Assembly (NCBI RefSeq): GCF_034263275.1
Contig: NZ_CP139559.1
Location: forward strand, 3,534,001-3,598,000
Direction: 5' to 3'
DNA: 64,000 nucleotides
Origin: Mucilaginibacter sp. cycad4
Lineage (GTDB): Bacteria > Bacteroidota > Bacteroidia > Sphingobacteriales > Sphingobacteriaceae
The notes under the pieces are model-generated. The model ran no database searches, was not told the origin of the DNA, and worked only from the letters and a program-made list of their open reading frames with translations. The position numbers and the translations under genes are program-made. Below, one piece after another: positions 1 through 8,707 of the stretch; the first letter of the stretch is position 1, and the number at the start of each line of letters is the position of its first letter.

Positions 1-1839
1 GTGGCGGAAGCTAACTTAGAGAGCCATGGTGCCTGGGATGAGTTTAATGAAGAGCCAAGGATCAAAGCCGCCTTAATTGACAGGAATGTGGCCAACGTAG
101 AAAACTTCAAGAACCACCCTTCGGTCGTGATCTGGAGTTTAGGTAACGAGTGCGGCAGCGGCGGCTCAAACTTCAGGGCTATCCTGAAAGTAATTAAAGA
201 TATTGATACTACCCGCCCTACGCACTACCAGGGTTTCGGTATCGGTAAAAACAACCCTGCTGATATGGACAGCGAAATGTATACCGATGTTCAAAACCTT
301 GAAAAACATGCAAACGACAACACTTTAACCAAGCCGTTTTATCTGTGCGAATACGCCCATGCCATGTTCAACTCTATGGGTTCGGTTGATATTTATAACG
401 ACCTGTTTGATAAATATCCACAGTTATTAGGCGGCGCCATCTGGGAATGGCAGGATCAGGGCATCTATAACAACCGCGATCCTAAACACCCGATAACCGC
501 TTTTGGCGGCGGCTTCGGCGAATACCCGAATGATCAGTACTTTATCCATAAAGGCGTTGTATTCTCTGATCGTTCCTTGAAACCACACTACCCCGAACTT
601 AAACATGCTTACCAGTGGATCAGCATCCACCCAAAAGATCTGAAAAATGGCATTGTTACCATTAAAAATCGCTACCAGTTCATCACCCTTAACAGCTTTA
701 CAGCTAAGTGGGAAGTTAGCGAAAACGGCTCAACCATATCATCAGGCAACCTGGCATTAAAAGAAATTAAACCGGGCAACGAACTGGATGTAAAGGTTCC
801 TTACAACATTACACCTAAACCCGGAGCCGAATACTTTCTGAGGGTTTCGTTTGATCAGGCTGCAGATAATTTATGGGCGAAAAAAGGATATGAAGTTGCC
901 GCCCAGCAGTTAGAGCTTCCGATAGCCATCCCTGCGACCAAAGAACGACCTATAACAGGTAAACTATCTTTATCCGATGCCGGCAATGAGATCAAAGTAA
1001 AAGGTAATGGTTTTAGCCTGGAATTTGACAAGGAAAAAGGCACTTTCTCCAAAATGGAGAAAAACGGAGAAAATGTTTTGCAAAATAACGGTGGCCCGAT
1101 GCTGCATTTATGGCGTGCGCCTCACCGCAAGGATGACATGTGGGCTTATGATGATTATTGGGTAAAATATGGATTGAAAGAAATCGCCTGGAAAACCGAT
1201 GATGTAAAAGCTACCCAGCTTACCAACGGCAGTGTAGAGATAAAAGCAAGCCTAACCGGTACCGGCAAACACGACTTTGCTGTTCATCATCAGGCCGTTT
1301 ACACTATTGATGGTAGCGGAAACATTAAAGTTGATAACAACGTAAGCTTCAATGGCAGCGATAAAATAGTGCTTGGCCGCTTAGGCGTGCGCCTGTTCCT
1401 GAAACAGGACTTTAATCAGTTTGAATATTTTGGCCGCGGGCCGATGGAAAATTATGCCGACAGGAAAAGCGGCTTTGATGTTGGCCGTTACACCAGTACT
1501 ATAGCGCAACAAATGACACCGTATGAAAAACCGATGGACTGCGGTAATCACGAAGACGTAAGGTGGGCCAATGTAAGTACTGCTAAAGGTACCGGTATTG
1601 CTGTTAAGCAGGCAGATGAGCTGTTCCAGGTAACTGCGCTGCCGTACAGCGACGAGGAAATGACCGATGTTGAATACAAAATAGATTTGCCGAAAAGCAA
1701 AGGCACTGTATTGTGCATCAGCCATAAAACTTTAGGCGTGGGATCAAACGGCTGCGGCCCTAAACCATTAGAACAATACCGGGTTTACGCAAAACCTGCG
1801 TCGTTTAGCTACCAGATCCAATTGTTGGGCAAAAAGTAA
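1..1839 (+). CDS. GH2 beta-galactosidase (LacZ-type), 5'-truncated by the window edge
   Basis: C-terminal 612 residues of a LacZ-like glycoside hydrolase family 2 enzyme that hydrolyses terminal beta-galactosides. The fragment opens with the family's EANLESHG motif, so the GTG at base 1 is internal and the gene starts upstream of the window. The acid/base Glu is E50 in the SLGNEC motif and the nucleophile is E117 in LCEYAHAMFNSMG, both spaced as in E. coli LacZ. Residues from about 320 form the C-terminal beta-galactosidase small-chain (domain 5) sandwich, with its MLHLWRAP motif. No signal peptide can be judged because the N-terminus is missing. It is followed by a repeat element and a second GH2 gene. 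Substrate within GH2 (galactoside or other) is not decided by sequence alone. Confidence 0.93.
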   Translation: MAEANLESHGAWDEFNEEPRIKAALIDRNVANVENFKNHPSVVIWSLGNECGSGGSNFRAILKVIKDIDTTRPTHYQGFGIGKNNPADMDSEMYTDVQNLEKHANDNTLTKPFYLCEYAHAMFNSMGSVDIYNDLFDKYPQLLGGAIWEWQDQGIYNNRDPKHPITAFGGGFGEYPNDQYFIHKGVVFSDRSLKPHYPELKHAYQWISIHPKDLKNGIVTIKNRYQFITLNSFTAKWEVSENGSTISSGNLALKEIKPGNELDVKVPYNITPKPGAEYFLRVSFDQAADNLWAKKGYEVAAQQLELPIAIPATKERPITGKLSLSDAGNEIKVKGNGFSLEFDKEKGTFSKMEKNGENVLQNNGGPMLHLWRAPHRKDDMWAYDDYWVKYGLKEIAWKTDDVKATQLTNGSVEIKASLTGTGKHDFAVHHQAVYTIDGSGNIKVDNNVSFNGSDKIVLGRLGVRLFLKQDFNQFEYFGRGPMENYADRKSGFDVGRYTSTIAQQMTPYEKPMDCGNHEDVRWANVSTAKGTGIAVKQADELFQVTALPYSDEEMTDVEYKIDLPKSKGTVLCISHKTLGVGSNGCGPKPLEQYRVYAKPASFSYQIQLLGKK

Positions 1840-1880
1840 AGAGGCTCACTATACTAAAATAAGAAACATAATTAAAAAAT

Positions 1881-2019
1881 CGTCATTGCGAGGTACGAAG
1901 ACAACCGACCGAAGGGAGCTCATTAATACCTATAAAAAACAAATTATAAGTATTAATAATCCCCAAACTATACAAAGCGGCTCTGCTAATCGGGGATTGC
2001 TTCGTACCTCGCAATGACG
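1881..2019. repeat. REP/MITE-like palindromic element between two GH2 genes
   Basis: A perfect 20-bp inverted repeat (1881-1900, cgtcattgcgaggtacgaag, and 2000-2019) flanks about 100 bp. Inside is a second, imperfect inverted repeat built on attaatacctat/ataagtattaat (about 1922-1958). There is no ORF. It resembles the dispersed cgtcattgcgaggtacgaag repeats of Sphingobacteriaceae; this family link is from general knowledge and was not searched. It could act as a 3' mRNA-stabilising or terminator structure for the upstream gene. Confidence 0.7.
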
Positions 2020-2197
2020 GCTTTTGTTAACAATCAAATAAAACCCTCTTCCGGAAACGATTGCATAGTTTTAATTGGGCATATTCTTTTTTTGCAGTTT
2101 AAGGTTGAGTAATCTTGTTAACAGGCTTAAATATTCCTGTAGTACAACCAATTAACATTTTACCAACAAACTTCGCAACAGGCTTAAATAACCAGTA

Positions 2198-4954
2198 ATG
2201 AAAAAAGCACTTCTGCAACTATTCTTCATCGCTACCTGCTTCAACGCATCAGGACAACAAACCATTATTAAATATTTGTCGGGCACAGATAAAGACCACA
2301 CCGTGCAATGGGATTTCTTTTGTACCGATGGGCGTAAGAGCAATCAGTGGACAAAAATCCCGGTTCCATCCAACTGGGAGCTACAGGGCTTCGGTACCTA
2401 CAATTACGGCCATGATAAAGTTAAGGCTAACGAGCAGGGTTTATATAAGCATGAGTTTGCCGCAGGTAACTGGCAAAATAAAAGGGTGCTTATCGTTTTT
2501 GAAGGGTCCATGACCGATACTAAAGTAATGGTGAACGGTAAGCAGGCAGGCCCCATACATCAGGGCAGTTTTTACAGGTTCAAGTATGACATAACCAACC
2601 TGGTAAAGCTCAATGCTCAAAACCTGCTTGAGGTTACCGTTGATAAAACATCTGCAAATGCATCTGTGAATGATGCCGAACGCCGCAATAGCGACTTTTG
2701 GGTATTTGGCGGTATATATCGCCCGGTTTACCTTGAAGTTGTACCCGAAACTTATATTGACAGGCTTGCTATTAACGCCAGGGCCGATGGTTCATTTCAA
2801 GCAGATGTATATTCACAAAACTTAAAAGGCGGCGAAACCATAGAAGCGCAAATACAAAAATTAACCGGCGAAAAGGTTGGCCGGCCTTTTTCATTAAAAG
2901 CAAACACTCCCGGTGATCATATCGAACTAAAATCGAACATCAATAAACCTTTGTTATGGAATGCCGAGTTTCCTAATTTATACCAGGTTACCGTCGCTAT
3001 AAAAAATAAACAAGGCGTTGTTCATCAGGTTAAGCAAAAATTCGGGTTCCGCACTGTTGAGTTGCGTGTTAACGACGGCTTGTATGTAAACGGAGCCAGG
3101 ATTATCATGAAAGGCAGCGACCGCCATAGTTTTTGGCCCGAAACCGGTCGTACCCTAAGCCACGACATTCAGTTAATGGATGTTAAGCTAATGAAACAGA
3201 TGAACATGAACGCGGTACGCATGTCACACTATCCCCCTGATGCCGACTTTTTAGATGTATGCGATTCCTTAGGTATTTACGTTTTGGATGAACTTACCGG
3301 CTGGCAGGCCAATTATGATACACCTACGGGACGTAAGTTAGTAAAAGAACTTGTTGTGCGCGACGTAAACCACCCTTCCATCCTATTTTGGGATAATGGC
3401 AACGAAGGCGGTTTTAACCGTGACCTGGATAATGATTATGGCCTGTATGACCCTCAAAAGCGTACAGTTATTCATCCCTGGGAAAAGTTTAACGGTACGG
3501 ATACCAAACACTATCCCGATTATAACTATATGGTTAACGCTGCCGCCAACGGAAAGGAAGTATTTTTCCCTACCGAGTTTATGCACGGTTTATATGACGG
3601 CGGTGCCGGTGCGGCGCTTGATGATTTTTGGGCGCAAATGGTAAAGCACCCGCATGGTGCAGGCGGCTTTATATGGGCATTTTTAGATGAAGCGGTTATC
3701 CGCACCGATAAAAACGGAACCTATGATTCGGATGGTAACCATGCACCCGACGGGATCGTTGGCCCGCATCGCGAAAAAGAAGGTAGCTTTTATGCTATCA
3801 AAGAGATCTGGTCGCCGGTTTACATTGATCCCCAGCCAATTGATAAAACCTTCAACGGAAAAGTACCCGTAGAAAACAGGTATAGTTTTACCAATCTTAA
3901 CCAGTGTACGTTTAAATGGCAATTGGTCAAATTTCCATCGGCCAGTGCCAAAACAACTGCTACAACTGTAAGCGCTGTAGGTTCAATGGCCAAGTTTGAT
4001 CTTAAACCCGGCGAAAAAGGTGTGCTCAATTTGAACCTGCCAACATCGTGGGCAAAAAACGACGCGCTGTACCTTACTGCCTATGGGCCGGATAAAAAAG
4101 AGATCTTTACCTGGAGCTGGGCATTAAAAGCCCCTGCTGTTATTAACAAAATTGTCTCCTCCCCTGTTAAATCACCAATAAAAATCAATGAAACTGATCA
4201 GCAACTCCAGGTTGTGTGTGATGGCATCACTTATTATTTCGATAAAACTACCGGCTATATTCAAAAGGTAATTAAACCATCGGGCACCATTTCTTTATCG
4301 GGCGGTCCTATTTTGGCTGGTGTAAATACATCATTAAAACTGTTTACCAATAAGGCCATTAAAGGCGGGCATATTGTTGAAACCGATTATGATGGCGATG
4401 CAACCCTCCATGTAAAGTGGACTTTTACCCCGGGGCAGCCTGCAAAACTGGAATATCAATATACTCAAAAAGGCGATGCCGATTTTATGGGCATCACTTT
4501 TAACTATCCCGAAGAAAAGATCACGGGGATGAAGTGGCTGGGCCGCGGCCCGTACCGTGTTTGGAAAAACAGGCTCAAAGGGCAGCAATTTGGCGTTTGG
4601 CATAAGGCTTATAATAATACCATCACCGGTCAAACCTGGGGATATCCGGAGTTTAAAGGCTATCACGCCGAACTTAACTGGGCGGTTATTGAAACCAAGG
4701 AGTCTCCTTTTACAGTTTACACAGCTAACAAAAACATTTACCTGCAAATGCTGCGCCCGGCACGGGAACAGGCTGCGCTGAATAATAATAACGTTGAACC
4801 TGCTTTCCCCGAAGGCAGTATCGGTTTTTTAAATGCCATAAGCCCGATTGGTACCAAGTTCCAGGCGGCAAAAGTAATGGGGCCGCAAAGCCAAACTAAT
4901 CAGGCCAGTGGTGAACCGGTAAGCGGTACGCTCTGGTTCGATTTCGGGCATTAA
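2198..4954 (+). CDS. Secreted GH2 family glycoside hydrolase (beta-galactosidase-like)
   Basis: A 918-residue exported GH2 enzyme. Residues 1-20 are a signal peptide (hydrophobic core LLQLFFIATCF, cleavage near SGQ-Q). The N-terminal jelly-roll sugar-binding domain covers about 40-185 with the GGIYRPVYLE motif, then the immunoglobulin-like domain, then the TIM barrel from about 290. The acid/base Glu is E403 in WDNGNEGG and the likely nucleophile is E460 in FFPTEFMHG; the barrel motif RMSHYPP is also clear. A C-terminal domain of about 300 residues follows. The WDNGNEGG and FMHGLYDGG variants differ from LacZ, so the substrate may be another beta-glycoside. It lies 36 bp before a sugar dehydrogenase gene and may be co-transcribed with it. 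Confidence 0.9.
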   Translation: MKKALLQLFFIATCFNASGQQTIIKYLSGTDKDHTVQWDFFCTDGRKSNQWTKIPVPSNWELQGFGTYNYGHDKVKANEQGLYKHEFAAGNWQNKRVLIVFEGSMTDTKVMVNGKQAGPIHQGSFYRFKYDITNLVKLNAQNLLEVTVDKTSANASVNDAERRNSDFWVFGGIYRPVYLEVVPETYIDRLAINARADGSFQADVYSQNLKGGETIEAQIQKLTGEKVGRPFSLKANTPGDHIELKSNINKPLLWNAEFPNLYQVTVAIKNKQGVVHQVKQKFGFRTVELRVNDGLYVNGARIIMKGSDRHSFWPETGRTLSHDIQLMDVKLMKQMNMNAVRMSHYPPDADFLDVCDSLGIYVLDELTGWQANYDTPTGRKLVKELVVRDVNHPSILFWDNGNEGGFNRDLDNDYGLYDPQKRTVIHPWEKFNGTDTKHYPDYNYMVNAAANGKEVFFPTEFMHGLYDGGAGAALDDFWAQMVKHPHGAGGFIWAFLDEAVIRTDKNGTYDSDGNHAPDGIVGPHREKEGSFYAIKEIWSPVYIDPQPIDKTFNGKVPVENRYSFTNLNQCTFKWQLVKFPSASAKTTATTVSAVGSMAKFDLKPGEKGVLNLNLPTSWAKNDALYLTAYGPDKKEIFTWSWALKAPAVINKIVSSPVKSPIKINETDQQLQVVCDGITYYFDKTTGYIQKVIKPSGTISLSGGPILAGVNTSLKLFTNKAIKGGHIVETDYDGDATLHVKWTFTPGQPAKLEYQYTQKGDADFMGITFNYPEEKITGMKWLGRGPYRVWKNRLKGQQFGVWHKAYNNTITGQTWGYPEFKGYHAELNWAVIETKESPFTVYTANKNIYLQMLRPAREQAALNNNNVEPAFPEGSIGFLNAISPIGTKFQAAKVMGPQSQTNQASGEPVSGTLWFDFGH

Positions 4955-4989
4955 GCACTAAAAACATTAAACCAACCAACAAAACCTTT

Positions 4990-6228
4990 ATGAAAAAATT
5001 ATTCGTCAACAATAAAAAAAGGCCTGCCTTTTGGGGTATTATGGGCATGAGTGCTGTGATGATTATTTGTTCATCGTATGTTTTTCCGGGATCTAAACCA
5101 AACATAGCCGAACCACCACTTATTACCGTAAAAGTTCAACAGGTCAGTTCCAATTTACAATCGCCGACGGCACTCACTTTTCCGGGTAATGGCGACATCT
5201 GGGTAACCGAGCAACCCGGCAAAATCCGGGTAGTTAAAAACGGTAAACTGCTTGATGAACCCTTGCTTGATCTGCGAAGCAAAATGCTGAAAGTGAACAA
5301 GGGTTATGAAGAGCGCGGTTTGTTGGGCATCTGCCTGCACCCGCAATTTAAATCAAATAAAAAATTTTACGTTTTTTACAGCGCTAATACTACAGGTAAG
5401 TTCAACCACAAAGATGTGATAGCCGAGTATAAACTGTCAGCTAATTCAAACGGGATCGACCCAAACAGCGGCCGTATTATCCTTGAACAGGATAAACCCG
5501 ATGGTAATCACGACGGTGGCTGCATCCAATTTGGCCGTGATGGTTATTTGTATATATCTTTTGGCGACGGCGGAGGCCAGGGCGATAAGCATGGCGAGAT
5601 CGGTAACGGACAGAACTTAGGCAACCTGCTTGGTAAGATTTTGCGTGTTGATGTGAATACAAATGCAACCTATAACGTTCCCAAAACAAACCCCTTTGTT
5701 GGGAAAAAAGACGCACGACCTGAAATATGGGCTTCTGGTTTCCGTAACCCCTACCGTTTTTCGTTTGATAAAGCATCGGGACAACTATTTGCCGGCGATG
5801 TAGGCCAGGACCTTTGGGAAGAAGTGGACATTGTAACCAAAGGAGCCAACTACGGCTGGCGCTTAACAGAGGGCACACATTGTTATAACCCTGCTACCGG
5901 TTGCGACATTAAAGGAATTACGATGCCCATTGCCGAATATAGCCATACCGAAGGGGTTTCTGTAATAGGTGGTTATGTATATAACGGCAAACAAGTACCT
6001 GTTTTAAAAAGCAAGTATGTATTTGCCGATTGGGTAGGCAAAATGTTTTACCTGCAAAAAAGCGGAAGCCAATGGCAACGCGGCAAAATTACCTTTCAAA
6101 ATATCCCGGCTAATTTAAAGATCATCGGTTTTGGCGAGGATCCGGCTGGCGAAGTTTATGTGTTGACCAATTCGGATACCGGGCCGGAAAATGCCAACGG
6201 TAGTATTTATAAAATTGTGAAGAATTAA
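4990..6228 (+). CDS. PQQ-dependent aldose (glucose/sorbosone-type) dehydrogenase, exported
   Basis: A 412-residue six-bladed beta-propeller of the soluble glucose/sorbosone dehydrogenase family, which oxidises aldoses with PQQ in the periplasm. Residues about 12-35 form a signal or anchor segment (FWGIMGMSAVMIICSSYVF). Family motifs seen in order are WVTEQPGKIRVV, GLLGICLHP, DGNHDGGCIQFG followed by LYISFGDGG (His and Asp of the active site and Ca-binding loop), WASGFRNPYRFSFD, and GDVGQDLWEEVD followed by NYGWR. It sits directly downstream of the secreted GH2 gene, so it may oxidise released sugar. No PQQ synthesis gene is visible here. Some family members are not PQQ enzymes, so cofactor use is family knowledge only. 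Confidence 0.85.
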   Translation: MKKLFVNNKKRPAFWGIMGMSAVMIICSSYVFPGSKPNIAEPPLITVKVQQVSSNLQSPTALTFPGNGDIWVTEQPGKIRVVKNGKLLDEPLLDLRSKMLKVNKGYEERGLLGICLHPQFKSNKKFYVFYSANTTGKFNHKDVIAEYKLSANSNGIDPNSGRIILEQDKPDGNHDGGCIQFGRDGYLYISFGDGGGQGDKHGEIGNGQNLGNLLGKILRVDVNTNATYNVPKTNPFVGKKDARPEIWASGFRNPYRFSFDKASGQLFAGDVGQDLWEEVDIVTKGANYGWRLTEGTHCYNPATGCDIKGITMPIAEYSHTEGVSVIGGYVYNGKQVPVLKSKYVFADWVGKMFYLQKSGSQWQRGKITFQNIPANLKIIGFGEDPAGEVYVLTNSDTGPENANGSIYKIVKN

Positions 6229-6345
6229 AAAATCTCCCGCGGGTTTAGCGTAGCGTACCCCATGGTGAAACATAGCTAAAGTTTTCAACTTTAGCTCAAT
6301 TGAGTTTATAAACTTACACTCCGTCACCCGGCAGTATCGCTATTC

Positions 6346-6381
6346 GCAGTCCGAAGCCACAAGCTTCGGACTGCCTTTTTT
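6346..6381 (+). terminator. Rho-independent terminator after the sugar dehydrogenase gene
   Basis: A perfect 12-bp stem gcagtccgaagc / gcttcggactgc (6346-6357 and 6363-6374) with a 5-nt loop is followed by a run of six T at 6376-6381. It lies 118 bp after the dehydrogenase stop codon. A smaller hairpin (gctaaagttttcaactttagc) is at about 6277-6297. Confidence 0.8.
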
Positions 6382-6400
6382 AAAGCCGCCGCCCGGCTCC

Positions 6401-6604
6401 AGCCCATAGCCGTTAACTTAGGAAGAAAAAGCGCGGAATTGTGCGATTCCCCTCTTGAGAGGGGCGGAGGGGTGTGTTTCTGCTTTGATAAGCTTGTAGC
6501 AGAAACACACCCCTGCCACCACTCGTTCCTCCGCGCCCTGCTCTCGAGAGGGGATTTTTAAAGCCCGTTGTTCAATTAATTCCTTAAGTTAACGGCTATG
6601 GGCT
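6401..6604. repeat. Dispersed composite palindrome, copy A
   Basis: Outer arms of about 24 bp (agcccatagccgttaactta at the left, inverse at 6580-6604) enclose ccctcttgagaggg, an inner inverted repeat (ggggtgtgtttctgct at 6469-6484 and its inverse at 6498-6513) and a right-hand ctctcgagagggg. Related copies lie at 44573-45211 and 47589-48912, where mobile elements split them. No ORF. The whole 6229-6709 gap holds only this repeat, the terminator and a GC-rich stretch of no recognised function. Confidence 0.75.
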
Positions 6605-6709
6605 CCAGCCGAGTGGCAACTATCCAGCGGCCTCCGGCCGCCGTAGCAAAAGCAGGAACAATAGCCACTCATCTGAAGCGAACGGCAGCAGTAACGATAT
6701 CTCCTGTAA

Positions 6710-7282
6710 TCACATAAAATAAAAAAACACCAAAAGATAAATATGCTTCAAACAAACCTTAAGGTGTTTTACAGCTAAAGTTAATTGATTTTCGACAGTG
6801 CGTTTTGAGATATTGAGGCGCTCGGCAATTTCTGAATTGGAGAGGTTATCAAACCGGCTCAGTTCAAAAATTTCCTGACAACGTTTGGGTAGTTGATCTA
6901 AATGATTACTGAGCAGGTTGTCAATTTCAGATTGCCTGATCCGGGTTTCACCGTCGTTATTTTCGTGCCTTCCTTCAACAACAATATCCTCTTTAAAAAC
7001 AATTTCAAGCTTAACCGCTTTGCGCCGTTTGTAGATCTGGAAGCGGACGGAGGTTTGCATAAAATTGGAAAAAGAAGCTATTTCCAGTTCTTTTCTCCGG
7101 TTCCAGATACTTACAAAAACATCGTTAACAGCATCGGCACAAACCTCGTCATCGTCCAGGTAATAATGAGCTGTTTTATACAGGCTAATCCAGTAACGAT
7201 CAAACAACAAATCGAATGCTGTTTGATCATCATGGCGTACCGATTGCCATAGTTCAAGATCTGTTTTTGAGTATTTTAACAT
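6710..7282 (-). CDS. ECF-type RNA polymerase sigma factor of PUL-1
   Basis: A 190-residue sigma-70-family extracytoplasmic-function factor. The start at 7282 gives MLKYSKTDLELWQSV; a longer reading from 7402 would add a hydrophobic, non-family stretch and was rejected. Region 2 spans about 15-80 (AFDLLFDRYWISLYKTAHYYL, then FVSIWNRRKELE) and region 4 about 130-180 (LPKRCQEIFELSRFDNLSNSEIAERL plus a TVENQ recognition helix). It is divergent from its anti-sigma gene fecR, 123 bp away; in most Bacteroidota loci the two are co-oriented. It is expected to activate the adjacent SusC/SusD operon when released from FecR. Confidence 0.9.
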   Translation of the reverse strand: MLKYSKTDLELWQSVRHDDQTAFDLLFDRYWISLYKTAHYYLDDDEVCADAVNDVFVSIWNRRKELEIASFSNFMQTSVRFQIYKRRKAVKLEIVFKEDIVVEGRHENNDGETRIRQSEIDNLLSNHLDQLPKRCQEIFELSRFDNLSNSEIAERLNISKRTVENQLTLAVKHLKVCLKHIYLLVFFYFM

Positions 7283-7405
7283 TATAACTGGTATTATAAA
7301 AATAATCAAAAAAAATGTTAAAACCGCATAATGAAATATAAAAAAGATAAAAAAAGTATGTGAGCTTTTTGATGAACCGGGTACTATACTTATATAAACC
7401 ACAAA

Positions 7406-8563
7406 ATGTCGAAACAGGATTTTATTTCACTTTACGAGAAGTTCCTTTCCGGGCAATGCACCGACGAAGAAAAGCAGCTTTTGGAGAGCCATTACTCCGA
7501 AATAAAACTCATGGACAATGAGTGGGACAATACCCTTGGCGATGAAGAGGCTATCAAAGCCCAAATCATAGCTAAAATGCAGTCGGAGTTGGATTTTAAC
7601 AAGCCGATTGAGATTATCAAAAAGCGGTCAAATGCCTGGCTAAAGTATGCCGCCAGCATAATTTTCCTACTCTCGGCCGGGCTTTTTTTATGGCATTACC
7701 GGGAACAAAAAACACGGAATAACCAATCGGTCAATAATATTTTACCGGGTAAAAACCAGGCCTACCTTACCTTATCCAACGGACAATCTATTATCTTAAA
7801 CAATACAAAAAACGGGCAGATTGGCGGCGCTTCCGGAGTTATTATTCAAAAAATAAGCGACAGTATACTTTCATATCGTCAAAATAATAATACAAATAAT
7901 AACATCGAAAATACAATCATTCCAGATAGCAATTCGCTGACTGTACCACGCGGGGGTATTTATCAAACCATCCTGTCCGATGGCACAAAAGTGTGGCTTA
8001 ACTCGGCCTCATCTATCAAATACCCCGTGGCATTTATGGGTAAGGAACGCCGGGTGGCGCTTACAGGCGAGGCTTATTTTGAGGTTGCCAAAAACAGGAA
8101 AATGCCATTTAAAGTAGCGGTTAACGGTATGGAGGTCCTGGTTTTGGGCACACACTTTAATGTAATGGGTTATCCCGAAGATAAAACAATTAAAACCACC
8201 CTTTTAGAAGGTTCGGTTAGTCTCCATTCAACCAATAATAACACACACCTGATACCGGGCCAGCAAGGAATATTTAATGCTTCCGACTTTTCGGTGTCAA
8301 CGGTAAATACCGACGATGTGGTGGCCTGGAAAGAAGGCTATTTTGTGTTTGATAACGAAAGTATTGAAAGCACCATGCAAAAAATAAGCCGTTGGTATAA
8401 TGTGGAAGTTGTATTTGAAAACAAAAAAAGCCTGCAAAATCAGCACAGTTTCGGCGGCACAATTTCACGGCATAAAAATATCGATATCGTACTTAAAGCA
8501 CTGGAAGCAACAGGATCAGTTCATTTTAAAATTACAGGAAGGAGGATCACAGTGATGGATTAA
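7406..8563 (+). CDS. FecR-family anti-sigma factor
   Basis: A 385-residue inner-membrane regulator. The N-terminal 75 residues are the cytoplasmic sigma-binding part, followed by one membrane segment at about 78-97 (WLKYAASIIFLLSAGLFLW). The periplasmic FecR domain lies at about 180-275 (VPRGGIYQTILSDGTKVWLN, then GEAYFEVAK and VLGTHFNVMGY), and a DUF4974-type C-terminal domain ends the protein (ISRWYNVEVVFEN). It would hold the ECF sigma factor encoded divergently next door until the STN domain of the downstream SusC protein signals that substrate is present. The gap to SusC is 144 bp. Confidence 0.93.
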   Translation: MSKQDFISLYEKFLSGQCTDEEKQLLESHYSEIKLMDNEWDNTLGDEEAIKAQIIAKMQSELDFNKPIEIIKKRSNAWLKYAASIIFLLSAGLFLWHYREQKTRNNQSVNNILPGKNQAYLTLSNGQSIILNNTKNGQIGGASGVIIQKISDSILSYRQNNNTNNNIENTIIPDSNSLTVPRGGIYQTILSDGTKVWLNSASSIKYPVAFMGKERRVALTGEAYFEVAKNRKMPFKVAVNGMEVLVLGTHFNVMGYPEDKTIKTTLLEGSVSLHSTNNNTHLIPGQQGIFNASDFSVSTVNTDDVVAWKEGYFVFDNESIESTMQKISRWYNVEVVFENKKSLQNQHSFGGTISRHKNIDIVLKALEATGSVHFKITGRRITVMD

Positions 8564-8707
8564 CAGTTACCTAAAAATCTCATTACAAAACCTTTATGTA
8601 AAAAGAGACCAGGAGCAGGTCGGAGCGCCCCCGGTCAAATACCTTTCGGCATAAGGGTTAACAACCGATTATTTTCTTACAACCAATTATTTACTAACCC
8701 TAACCAA

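Noticed and set aside
5477-5878. 133-residue minus-strand ORF inside the sugar dehydrogenase
   Set aside because: Shadow frame of a clear gene, with no recognisable domain.
7283-7402. N-terminal 40-residue extension of the ECF sigma factor (MVYISIVPGS...)
   Set aside because: It is hydrophobic, not part of the sigma family, and the internal ATG at 7282 gives a standard ECF start.
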